Source: an uncultured Acidobacteriota bacterium
GTDB taxonomy: Bacteria; Acidobacteriota; CAIWXX01
Assembly: GCA_903916735.1 (NCBI GenBank)
Contig: CAIWXX010000117.1
Location: forward strand, 1 to 64,000
DNA: 64,000 bases
Reading direction: 5' to 3'
Below, in pieces: positions 7,900-15,088 of the stretch. The notes under the pieces were generated by a model. The model was given only the letters and a program-made list of their open reading frames with translations, did not search any database and was not told where the DNA came from. The translations under genes were made by a program, and so were the position numbers. Position 1 is the first letter of the stretch. Each line of letters opens with the position of its first letter.

Positions 7900-8349
7900 T
7901 CATTCAATATTGATTTGCGGTTCGATCGTGATTTCAGACTTAACCGAGTTGGCGACCAGGCTGAATTTTTGTGCAGCGGCTAAAGCCTTTTTAGTCCGGT
8001 CTTCGACAATCGCATGATCCTCATTCCCTGCTTCAACATGGATAACCGGAGCGAGCTTCACCTGGGTGAACATCTCAGTCCTGTCCAGTTCGATGAGCTT
8101 GGTTCCTTCGGCTCGGCAGTTATATGACTTCAGCTGCAGCCTGAACCGCTCGCATGCCCAGATAAACATCAACATGACACAGGTATTTACGGCTGCTACA
8201 AAAGCATCCTCCGGAGTCAGCACGCCGGAATGTCCTTGAGCATCGGGGGGTGCCGAAAAGGGCATTTCAGGGCCATTGCCCATTGTGACTTTACCCCAAT
8301 GCTCACCTGTCCAGCGTACCGTCGTGTGATACATCGTTGTGCGGCTCAT
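7900..8349 (-). CDS. OsmC-family peroxidase-like protein
   Basis: This 149-residue protein belongs to the OsmC/Ohr superfamily. It has a first active-site cysteine in AAVNTCVMLMFIWACERF and the typical C-terminal helix (ALAAAQKFSLVANSVKSEI). Ohr/OsmC enzymes reduce organic hydroperoxides with two cysteines, often using lipoylated proteins as electron donors. That makes the GcvH-like carrier in the same operon notable. The usual second cysteine is replaced here (SLVANSVKS rather than a CPI/CHISN-type motif), so peroxidase activity is uncertain. The start overlaps the upstream stop (ATGA). Confidence 0.8.
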   Translation of the reverse strand: MSRTTMYHTTVRWTGEHWGKVTMGNGPEMPFSAPPDAQGHSGVLTPEDAFVAAVNTCVMLMFIWACERFRLQLKSYNCRAEGTKLIELDRTEMFTQVKLAPVIHVEAGNEDHAIVEDRTKKALAAAQKFSLVANSVKSEITIEPQINIE

Positions 8350-9071
8350 GACTTGCCCCTTTTCGCGCAGCAATAGGATGCATACTCTTGTTGAATGGCC
8401 GCCAGCCAGCCCGGTTCGCTCTCCAGCGGCACCTTGTTGTAGACACGGGCCTGAGCCAGAAGATCTATTGCAACAGCCTGGTCTGCCGGCCGGCCCTCCA
8501 TATTAAACTGTTCCATGAGGATCGGCAGTGCGATGACCTTCGTCAATTTGCCGTCAATTTCAAGATTGGATACCTGTATGCCCGATCCGCAGGAGCATGT
8601 GCCGGGCGTCGTCTGTGCTCCGACCTGAGCCGATTCCCCGTCGCGCTCCTGGTCAAGATCCTTTTTTTCAAGCAGACGGTCGACGAAACCGGCGATTATT
8701 TCGGCGGTCGCATCAACTGCGCGGCGGCCGGATTCATTCAGGTTCCTCCGGTTGGCAATGCCCTCGATCCCGAGTTCCGCTGCCACCTCCGTGATGACGA
8801 TGCTCTCGGCGGGCTGAGCGGAATATCGCTCCGTGGCTCTGGCGGCACAGCGCAATCTACAGCCGTCCACCGTGATGGTTGGGTAGAAACGCGCGAAAGT
8901 GCGTTCGCCTTCTCCCCCTGCCAGGAACAGGGGCAGGCACAGTGTGACCGTGTCTCCGCGCCGCATCTCATGCAGCACCTTCAACGCCGCAAGGCGCGTC
9001 ACCGTGCCCTCGGCAATTTCCTCGCCGGAGCAGGCGATGATGCCGACTTTCTTTTGTGGAATCTCAGGCAT
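8346..9071 (-). CDS. DGC-domain putative zinc-binding protein with C-terminal extension
   Basis: This 241-residue protein starts at 9071, eight bases inside the end of the upstream DGC gene. Residues 1-115 are a DGC domain: VGIIACSGEEIAEGTVTRLA, then ITVDGCRLRCAARATE. The cysteines are presumed zinc ligands. Residues about 160-240 form a second domain (TCSCGSGIQVSNLEIDGKLT.. to EYASYCC) rich in cysteine at both ends. Such two-domain proteins recur in arsenic and redox operons of anaerobes, but their biochemistry is unknown. A longer open frame reaches 9278 but only antisense-like residues would be added. Confidence 0.75.
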   Translation of the reverse strand: MPEIPQKKVGIIACSGEEIAEGTVTRLAALKVLHEMRRGDTVTLCLPLFLAGGEGERTFARFYPTITVDGCRLRCAARATERYSAQPAESIVITEVAAELGIEGIANRRNLNESGRRAVDATAEIIAGFVDRLLEKKDLDQERDGESAQVGAQTTPGTCSCGSGIQVSNLEIDGKLTKVIALPILMEQFNMEGRPADQAVAIDLLAQARVYNKVPLESEPGWLAAIQQEYASYCCAKRGKS

Positions 9072-9501
9072 GGGATCCCTCCTCCTTGCAATCCGTTCGA
9101 TCCAACGCGTCGATCTCCGTGACCAGTTCCTCGGCCAAGACCCGGGCCAACTGCTGTCCTTCCGGGTTGAGATGTGCGATGCCTTCAGGCCGTAGTTCTT
9201 TGTGCTGCCGGTGGATCTCCTGGACGGCCACTTCCTTTGCGATTGTGCCACCGCTTTCCCGGACCATCTTAGCCGCACAATTCATCTTGCATCCATCGAT
9301 CGTGATAACAGGGCTGGCGGCCACGGTCGCACGGGCTTCCTCATCCCCCAGAACCAGCTTGGATAGCGCGACGAGCCGAGTCGCATCCGGACGAAGGTCC
9401 TCGACGAGGTTGTATGCGGCCTCCCGGCTGACCGTGCCGAACGGTTTTCCGATGCCGCTGCACGGCACGACGACCATTTTTCGACCTGATTTATTCATCA
9501 T
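9064..9501 (-). CDS. DGC-domain putative zinc-binding protein
   Basis: This 145-residue single-domain DGC protein has a first cysteine in VVVPCSGIGKPFGTVSREAA and the signature ITIDGCKMNCAAKMV near residue 70. It is a paralogue of the N-terminal half of the next gene, suggesting local duplication or a heteromeric pair. Its ATG overlaps the GcvH-like stop (ATGA) and its end overlaps the next DGC gene by eight bases. Function is unknown; the cysteine pattern suggests zinc or soft-metal binding, which fits an arsenic-linked operon. Confidence 0.78.
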   Translation of the reverse strand: MMNKSGRKMVVVPCSGIGKPFGTVSREAAYNLVEDLRPDATRLVALSKLVLGDEEARATVAASPVITIDGCKMNCAAKMVRESGGTIAKEVAVQEIHRQHKELRPEGIAHLNPEGQQLARVLAEELVTEIDALDRTDCKEEGSHA

Positions 9502-9956
9502 CTATTCAACTCCTCGACAGCCTGTTCCTTCATCAGATTGAAGTAGGCTTCCGCACTCAGCAATCGGCTTTTCTGAGAATCCCAGTCCGGAACGTCCATA
9601 ATGATCAGCCACCCGTTGCCGTATGGATCCTGATTGATGATCTCCGGTGTCTTCTCCAATGCGGGATTTCGCTCAATGATCATCCCATCCACCGGTGATG
9701 CCAGGCTGAAGGTGATCTTGACGGTTTCGATCGTGCCCGCTTCCTCTCCCGCAAGGATTCGCTCGCCGGCAGGCCGCATTTCCGAAAATGCCACGTCCCC
9801 GCTGCGTTGCTGAAGGAAATCGGAAACGCCGATAAGAACGCGGGTTGCTTCGGAAGCAGCCATCGGCAGAATCCAGAGTCCATCTTTGCTGTAGAAGCGG
9901 TCTTCCGCCACGCGGAACGTGAACTTGTCTATCGTGGTTTCAAGAAAAGTGGTCAT
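9498..9956 (-). CDS. GcvH-like lipoyl carrier protein
   Basis: This 152-residue protein has the H-protein fold. The strand EEAGTIETVKITFSLASPVD contains K80, at the position lipoylated in GcvH (ESVK in classical H proteins). The upstream part (LWILPMAASEATRVLIGVSDFLQQRSGDVAF) matches the hammerhead domain. No glycine-cleavage P or T genes are nearby, so this is a specialised lipoate-binding protein. Comparable stand-alone carriers serve sulfur oxidation and OsmC/Ohr reduction. It is coupled to a mini-thioredoxin upstream (ATGA) and a DGC protein downstream (ATGA). Lipoylation is inferred from the lysine only. Confidence 0.8.
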   Translation of the reverse strand: MTTFLETTIDKFTFRVAEDRFYSKDGLWILPMAASEATRVLIGVSDFLQQRSGDVAFSEMRPAGERILAGEEAGTIETVKITFSLASPVDGMIIERNPALEKTPEIINQDPYGNGWLIIMDVPDWDSQKSRLLSAEAYFNLMKEQAVEELNR

Positions 9957-10207
9957 CCTTGTTTCTCCTCGGCTGCTGTTGTTATCCAGCCGGCTATCTC
10001 CGAATAGGGTGGAATGCGCCCGGCTGATTTGACTTCTCCGTTGATCACGAGCGCGGGTGTCATGAGCACACGATACGAAATGATCTCATCAAGCTTCTCG
10101 ACCTTGGTAAGAGTTGCATTTGTGTCCACTTCGCGAATGGCTTTCTCCACCTCCTCGTAAAGCTTCTTGCACTTGGCGCACCCAATTCCAAGAACCTTTA
10201 TGTCCAT
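9953..10207 (-). CDS. Small thioredoxin-fold redox-active disulfide protein
   Basis: This 84-residue protein begins MDIKVLGIGCAKCKKLYEEV, giving a CxxC active site (CAKC) in the first ten residues. It also has the cis-Pro strand VLMTPALVINGEV. This is the 'redox-active disulfide protein 2' type often found beside arsenite permeases and ArsR. It starts with a good aaaggag ribosome site and is the first gene of the seven-gene coupled operon ending in ccdA. It probably shuttles electrons in the cytoplasm, perhaps to the lipoyl carrier encoded next; that partnership is inference. Confidence 0.85.
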   Translation of the reverse strand: MDIKVLGIGCAKCKKLYEEVEKAIREVDTNATLTKVEKLDEIISYRVLMTPALVINGEVKSAGRIPPYSEIAGWITTAAEEKQG

Positions 10208-10228
10208 CGCCGTATCTCCTTTCTCAAC

Positions 10229-10268
10229 CCTTTTGAAAATATTTTGACAAGGATTGATATTTTAAAAG
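10229..10268 (-). promoter_or_regulatory. AT-rich dyad upstream of the mini-thioredoxin operon
   Basis: The 69-base gap between the radical SAM gene and the mini-thioredoxin gene is strikingly AT-rich, with AAAATAT and ATATTTT halves facing each other around TTGACA-like sequence. It may be an internal promoter with an operator for the nearby ArsR. The dyad is imperfect and no ArsR consensus was proven. Confidence 0.35.
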
Positions 10269-10276
10269 ACGATTAA

Positions 10277-11686
10277 TCAGGGGCATTGAATGATCCCGTG
10301 CGCCCAAAGGCATCCGCCACATGCTGGGAAGCCACTTTCGTAACAATCTTCTTCATTTTTCTCCATAAGTGAACAGCCGCCGCAGACATGACATGGCGAA
10401 AATTCGAATGATCGAACCCTTTCTCTGAAATCCGTGTATTCCGTTGAATTCCAAATATCCCATAAATCCTGCGGTGAAATTTCCCCCATGCTGTGGCACC
10501 TAATGGTTCTCTCGCAGCTGTTTAAGTAAGTCTTATACGAATGCAACAACCCCATGCACGGACTGACCGTGCCATCCCATTTGATAAATGTGCAGCGATC
10601 ATCGATGAATCTGCAGCGCCCGGCGCCCCTGCTGATTCGATTTCCGGCGATCGATATATTGGCGCATTCATTCAACAGCTTGAACAAAGCTTCTTTCGTG
10701 GTATTGGTGAAATCGATTCTGGGTAGATCAATGTTCATCCGCCCGGGCCAATACACAAAATTTTCGAGATTCTGCACCCATGCAAACAGTATTTCCTTTT
10801 CCATTTCTTCGCTGTAGGGCAGCACGTTGCTGACAGAGACTCTCTTCGCCCCGACCGAGTGGGCGAATCTATTGAGATGTCTCAAGTCATCAATGTTTCT
10901 TCTCATTACGACGAAGGCGATCCCGATTTCGATCGGATGCCGGCTGTCATGATTCATTTTCTTCAGCAATTTCAGGCTGTTGACTATGGTGTTGAAACTT
11001 GCTCCCTCCCTGATGTCCTGAAAGCTTGTTTCCGCGGCGCCGTCGAACGAGACCCACAGTGTATCCAATCGGCATTCCATCAGATGAGTGAGCATCGCCT
11101 CGTCCAGCAGTGTGCCGTTTGTCACGATCTCCGCCTTCAGCCCGAGCGACGTGACGCGCCCGATCATATGGAGAATATCCTTGTGGAGAGTGGGTTCCCC
11201 GAAACCACCGAACATGACGGAATCGAGATGCTCGAAACGACTTAACTGTCCCACCAGCTTTTCAAAGACCTCCGGATCCATATCTCCTAGGGATTCGCTC
11301 CATGTGTTTCGGATACACATCCGGCAGTTGAGATTGCATCGGGTCGTTGGTTCGATATAGATCCGTGCAAGAGAGTGAATATTCGGCAGAATCTTGAAAT
11401 GTCCGAGGTCAGGGATGAGATCGATTGGAGCTCCCGGCGTGAAGCCCAGTTTCGTGCGCACTTCCTCAGGCAGGATGAGACATCCATTGTTGTCGACCCG
11501 CCCTCTGAACTGCAGTTTCGAAGTTTCGCCTTCTGTCCGGTCGCGCGGCACTTCCGCCTCGTGTTCTCCCTTTTCCGAATACGGCATGTGAGTCTCCGAA
11601 CGCTCGATTTCGCGATCGATGCGGTGTTCCTCTCCTAAGATCTCAAGATCAATCCCGCGGCGTGTGGTTTCGTTGAGCCCGATCAT
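10277..11686 (-). CDS. Radical SAM/SPASM protein with AbrB-like N-terminal domain
   Basis: This 469-residue protein starts at an ATG preceded by ggaagga. Residues about 60-95 (VDNNGCLILPEEVRTKLGFT) look like an AbrB-type swapped hairpin. Residues about 110 on are a radical SAM core with the cluster motif CNLNCRMC in IEPTTRCNLNCRMCIRNTW, followed by GGFGEPTLH and VSFDGA. The C-terminus is a SPASM-like auxiliary-cluster region with CRFIDDRC, CMGL and a C-x2-C-x2-C run near CHVCGGC. The architecture resembles maturases linked to tungsten-cofactor oxidoreductases, and an aldehyde ferredoxin oxidoreductase is encoded 7 kb away. It also lies between ACR3 and the thiol operon, so an arsenic role is possible. 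Confidence 0.75.
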   Translation of the reverse strand: MIGLNETTRRGIDLEILGEEHRIDREIERSETHMPYSEKGEHEAEVPRDRTEGETSKLQFRGRVDNNGCLILPEEVRTKLGFTPGAPIDLIPDLGHFKILPNIHSLARIYIEPTTRCNLNCRMCIRNTWSESLGDMDPEVFEKLVGQLSRFEHLDSVMFGGFGEPTLHKDILHMIGRVTSLGLKAEIVTNGTLLDEAMLTHLMECRLDTLWVSFDGAAETSFQDIREGASFNTIVNSLKLLKKMNHDSRHPIEIGIAFVVMRRNIDDLRHLNRFAHSVGAKRVSVSNVLPYSEEMEKEILFAWVQNLENFVYWPGRMNIDLPRIDFTNTTKEALFKLLNECANISIAGNRISRGAGRCRFIDDRCTFIKWDGTVSPCMGLLHSYKTYLNSCERTIRCHSMGEISPQDLWDIWNSTEYTDFRERVRSFEFSPCHVCGGCSLMEKNEEDCYESGFPACGGCLWAHGIIQCP

Positions 11687-11883
11687 GACCCATCCATCCT
11701 TCCGGATTTGACGATCCGATCATGATTGGCGGAACTCGCACCCTGTGTTGTCGCGGTGCTTGATGCGGATCTAATAAATCGTGTCCATCGCCGCTCTGAT
11801 GACAATGCACCTCCTGACAATGTTCTGCCCGGCTATACCGGCATTGCTTGTTGGAGTGGCAGTGTGCATATTATCGGTGTGTT

Positions 11884-12960
11884 TCATGTTCGATTATCTT
11901 GCAGTTGGAAGTACCTGCGTCCGATCCAGAGCGAAACGTTGACCAGTCCAATCAGCGCGGGCACTTCGACAAGCGGCCCGATGACGGCTGCGAATGCGGC
12001 CCCGTGGTTGATCCCGAAGGTGGCGACCGCGACGGCGATGGCGAGCTCGAAATTATTGGATGCCGCGGTGAACGACAGTGTCGCGGTTTGGCCGTATGTC
12101 GCGCCGACCTTTTTCGACATGTAGAAGGAGAGGAAGAACATCACCACGAAGTAAATAAGCAGGGGGATGGCGATGCGAATCACATCGAGCGGCACCTCGA
12201 CGATCTTCTCCCCTTTGAGCGAGAACATCACGACGATGGTGAATAGCAGTGCGACGAGTGTGATCGGGCTGATCTTCGGAATGAACCTGGTATGGTACCA
12301 GTCCTTGCTCTTGAGCTTGATCAGCGAGAACCGCGTAATTATCCCGGCGAGAAACGGGATCCCGAGATATATGAACACACTCTTGGCGATTTCCCCGATT
12401 GTGATGTTGACGGTCACGCCCTTGAGCCCGAACCAGGTCGGGAGGACTGTAATAAACACGTAGGCGTAAACCGAGTAGAGAAGCACCTGGAAAATCGAGT
12501 TGAAGGCCACGAGTCCCGCGCAGTATTCCGTGTCGCCCTTGGCCAGGTCGTTCCAGACGATGACCATGGCTATGCATCGGGCCAGACCAATCATGATCAG
12601 ACCGACCATGTATTCGGGCTTGTCATGCAGGAAAAGAACCGCCAACCCGAACATCAGGATTGGGCCGATGATCCAGTTCTGGGCAAGCGACAGCCCGAGG
12701 ACCTTGGAATTGCGGAAAACCGGCCCCATTTCCTCGTAGCGGACCTTTGCCAGCGGCGGATACATCATCAGGATGAGCCCAATGGCAATGGGGATGTTGG
12801 TCGTGCCGACATTGAACCGGTTGATGAAGGGGACGATGCTCGGAAAAAGGTATCCGCCCCCGACACCGACCGCCATGGCGATGAAGATCCAGAGGGTGAG
12901 ATAGCGGTCGAGAAAGGAAAGCCTGCTGCTCACGGAAGAATGTGAAATGTGCTGAGACAT
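11884..12960 (-). CDS. ACR3-family arsenite efflux permease
   Basis: This 358-residue protein with about ten transmembrane helices starts at the ATG following agaggat. Hallmarks of ACR3 are visible: [13 protein letters not shown], the essential cysteine in [39 protein letters not shown], and [13 protein letters not shown] with the conserved glutamate. It should export As(III) in exchange for protons across the inner membrane. It lies 37 bases downstream of the arsR gene, the standard arsenic-resistance order. No arsenate reductase gene is recognised in the window, although thioredoxins are encoded downstream. Confidence 0.92.
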   Translation of the reverse strand: MSQHISHSSVSSRLSFLDRYLTLWIFIAMAVGVGGGYLFPSIVPFINRFNVGTTNIPIAIGLILMMYPPLAKVRYEEMGPVFRNSKVLGLSLAQNWIIGPILMFGLAVLFLHDKPEYMVGLIMIGLARCIAMVIVWNDLAKGDTEYCAGLVAFNSIFQVLLYSVYAYVFITVLPTWFGLKGVTVNITIGEIAKSVFIYLGIPFLAGIITRFSLIKLKSKDWYHTRFIPKISPITLVALLFTIVVMFSLKGEKIVEVPLDVIRIAIPLLIYFVVMFFLSFYMSKKVGATYGQTATLSFTAASNNFELAIAVAVATFGINHGAAFAAVIGPLVEVPALIGLVNVSLWIGRRYFQLQDNRT

Positions 12961-12997
12961 AGTAAATCCTCTCTGTAATAATGAAGACATTTGAAGG

Positions 12998-13414
12998 TTA
13001 CATGGATTTCCGGGCAGACCGTTTGGCCTTGGATCCTTGTCTGGATCGAGAAATAAGAGCCTTGCACATCACGGGGACCGGTATCTTTCGTATCAGGTTC
13101 GCTTTCCGAAGATCTCTCTTGATTGTCGTGCCTCTTTCGATGGCCGGCCATAATGTATTCAATACTCCTCGAATGTACGGCTCGTCATTGAGCGCGTAGA
13201 AAACCCAGCGGCCTTCTTTCCGCTCTAATACCGCCCCGGCTCGTCGAAGATTGCACAAATGCTCGGAAATGGTGCTGAATGCCAAGCCGATGATTTCCGT
13301 GATCTGGCACACGCACAATTCTTCCTCTCTCAATAGCGATAAAATCCGAAGGCGAACCGGATGTGCCATGGCTTTGAAAAGATCCACTGAGCTTCGAAGA
13401 GACTCTTTTTTCAT
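12998..13414 (-). CDS. arsR: ArsR-family arsenite-responsive repressor
   Basis: This 138-residue winged-helix protein has the As(III) sensor motif [13 protein letters not shown] (C34 and C36 by the chosen start) at the start of the DNA-contacting helix pair, plus C54 in [10 protein letters not shown]. The recognition helix is [13 protein letters not shown] and the wing WVFYAL. The basic C-terminal 50 residues ([16 protein letters not shown]) are longer than usual. The start at 13414 is preferred because a good promoter lies at 13434-13462, which excludes the longer TTG start at 13471. It likely represses itself and the downstream ACR3 gene and releases on arsenite binding. Confidence 0.9.
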   Translation of the reverse strand: MKKESLRSSVDLFKAMAHPVRLRILSLLREEELCVCQITEIIGLAFSTISEHLCNLRRAGAVLERKEGRWVFYALNDEPYIRGVLNTLWPAIERGTTIKRDLRKANLIRKIPVPVMCKALISRSRQGSKAKRSARKSM

Positions 13415-13433
13415 TTCGTCATTCTCCGTAACG

Positions 13434-13462
13434 ATGATACAATCTTTGTGGCCGCATAGCAA
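13434..13462 (-). promoter_or_regulatory. Predicted promoter of arsR-ACR3
   Basis: On the minus strand TTGCTA (13462-13457) and TATCAT (13439-13434) are separated by 17 bases. The -10 is 19 bases ahead of the chosen arsR ATG. ArsR would be expected to bind across this region; the AT-rich stretch just upstream (about 13480-13510) is a candidate. Confidence 0.55.
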
Positions 13463-14080
13463 GCATGGCAAGTGGAACAGCAGATTGAATAAAATAGTGA
13501 ATATGAATCAGCAAGGATTTGTGAAGTCAGCAATGGCTCTCCTTACAGGTAGACAATCGATTATGGGAGAATCTGAGCCGGGGCTATTGCGGGGCGCATT
13601 CAACCGGGAATTCCGAGCCCGGCTGTGTCGTCAATCATGACTTACACCTGTTTCGTGTGCCAGGCCAATTTGGTCGAAGGAGCCGGCCAGGAAACCTTTA
13701 TGCTCTACGGACAGGCGGAGGAGAGTGACCTTCATTGCCCGGCCGGTAGTGGCGAGATGTTCTTGGTGCTGGTGTAGAGCCGGGTCAGGTTGAGATCCAT
13801 ATTAAGACCCTCATTGCTGCGGGCAGCGATGAGGGATACCTTTTGGGTCAGCCCCCATACTGTTCATCTAAGGAAATATCTTAAAAAGCGAATCATGAGG
13901 AAATCACATGGCCTGCATATTAGCCGAGACGCCCACAGCGAGTCCCATGATCGATGACATCAGTGTGGGAGTGATAGCCTGGAATTATTCGTCGCCGGTC
14001 GTGCACTGAGTTCTTGCTGAGACCGGCGGAGCCGGCATCACACCCTCTTGCGACTTAATTGTGGAGAGCGTGAGCGAGTG
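13463..14080. other. Intergenic region without a convincing gene
   Basis: About 600 bases between arsR and the PrsW-like gene. The plus strand has two short open frames: 13638-13778 (cysteine-containing, starting MTYTCFVCQANL) and one starting with MACILAETPTASPMIDD near 13907, which has a gaggaaa site. Neither matches a known family and both are probably chance or decayed sequence. Confidence 0.4.
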
Positions 14081-15088
14081 TCATATCTTCAGCAGCATCT
14101 GCAACTGCCACAGATTCTTGCTGCTCGTCCGTAAAAGCGGTGCAATCGCCAACTTGCCGGTCTTCCCAATACTCTTTTCCAGATAGCGGAGCTCCTGGAA
14201 TTTCTCACGTACGTCGCATCCAGGATCTTCCTCAAATCCGGCTTCGCGTATCATGAGCAACCCCTTGGCCTTGATGGCAAGTTCCACATGCAGCCGGATA
14301 TAGCAGAGCATGTCGGCAAGAATTTCGCCGGCAAAATAACTTTTCAGCGATTGCAAATACTGCCCGACCTTGGATGCCAGGAAATGCCCCGATCTGATCA
14401 TCTCAAGAATGGTCATGTCGGAATCCAAATCCATACCAAGCCATTCCTTCAGTGCCTGCTCACTCCGTTCAAACACCACCACAATAAAAGTCGGAAAAAC
14501 GATCATCATGATCAGTGTGGAGATTGCCGGCGGAAGAATGAAGTAATTGTAAATTGCGTGAATGACGATGGCGACGGCAATTCCCGGCACAAACACGATC
14601 CATTTCTCAGAGCCGCGACGATCGGCCACACTTCGGCCCAGAATCCCCAGGATAGCCGTTGTCCCTCCATGCATGATCGCCGTACCGAATCCCCGTACGA
14701 TCCAAATCAGCAGGCTTTGATTCTCCAATTGATAGAGGTAATACAGATTCTCGATGGCAGCAAATCCCGCGCCGATGGCGAACCCGCAAATCGCGGAATC
14801 GACCATGAAACCGACTCTCCGGCTCCTGATTAGGAACACGAGGTACAGGCCTTTGAGAAACTCTTCGACCACCGGTGCGATATAGTGAGAGAGTTGCGCA
14901 CTGTCGACGAAAGCCGACTTCAAAATCCACCTGTGAATTCCAAAAGCGGCCGCAGCCGCGCCGATCCCCGCGAGGTTACCCAGCAGCACTGTCTGAAAAC
15001 GGACCAGCTTATAGCTGTCGATCACAATCAATACGGCGAGAAAACAGAAAACCGGCGCCAGCGCGATGATCAGATGCAGGATAAACAC
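14081..15088 (-). CDS. PrsW-family intramembrane metalloprotease
   Basis: This 335-residue protein begins at a GTG that shares one base with the TAG stop of the upstream gene. The four PrsW signature regions appear in order: PVVEEFLKG (glutamate pair), GFAIGAGFAAIENLYY, IMHGGTTAILGIL and HAIYNYF. All lie within about seven membrane segments in the first 220 residues. The C-terminal 115 residues are cytosolic, helical and lack a known domain. PrsW-type proteases cleave anti-sigma factors or other membrane proteins. The start-stop overlap with the secreted metalloprotease gene suggests a joint transcript, possibly an envelope-stress or processing pair. Confidence 0.85.
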   Translation of the reverse strand: MFILHLIIALAPVFCFLAVLIVIDSYKLVRFQTVLLGNLAGIGAAAAAFGIHRWILKSAFVDSAQLSHYIAPVVEEFLKGLYLVFLIRSRRVGFMVDSAICGFAIGAGFAAIENLYYLYQLENQSLLIWIVRGFGTAIMHGGTTAILGILGRSVADRRGSEKWIVFVPGIAVAIVIHAIYNYFILPPAISTLIMMIVFPTFIVVVFERSEQALKEWLGMDLDSDMTILEMIRSGHFLASKVGQYLQSLKSYFAGEILADMLCYIRLHVELAIKAKGLLMIREAGFEEDPGCDVREKFQELRYLEKSIGKTGKLAIAPLLRTSSKNLWQLQMLLKI

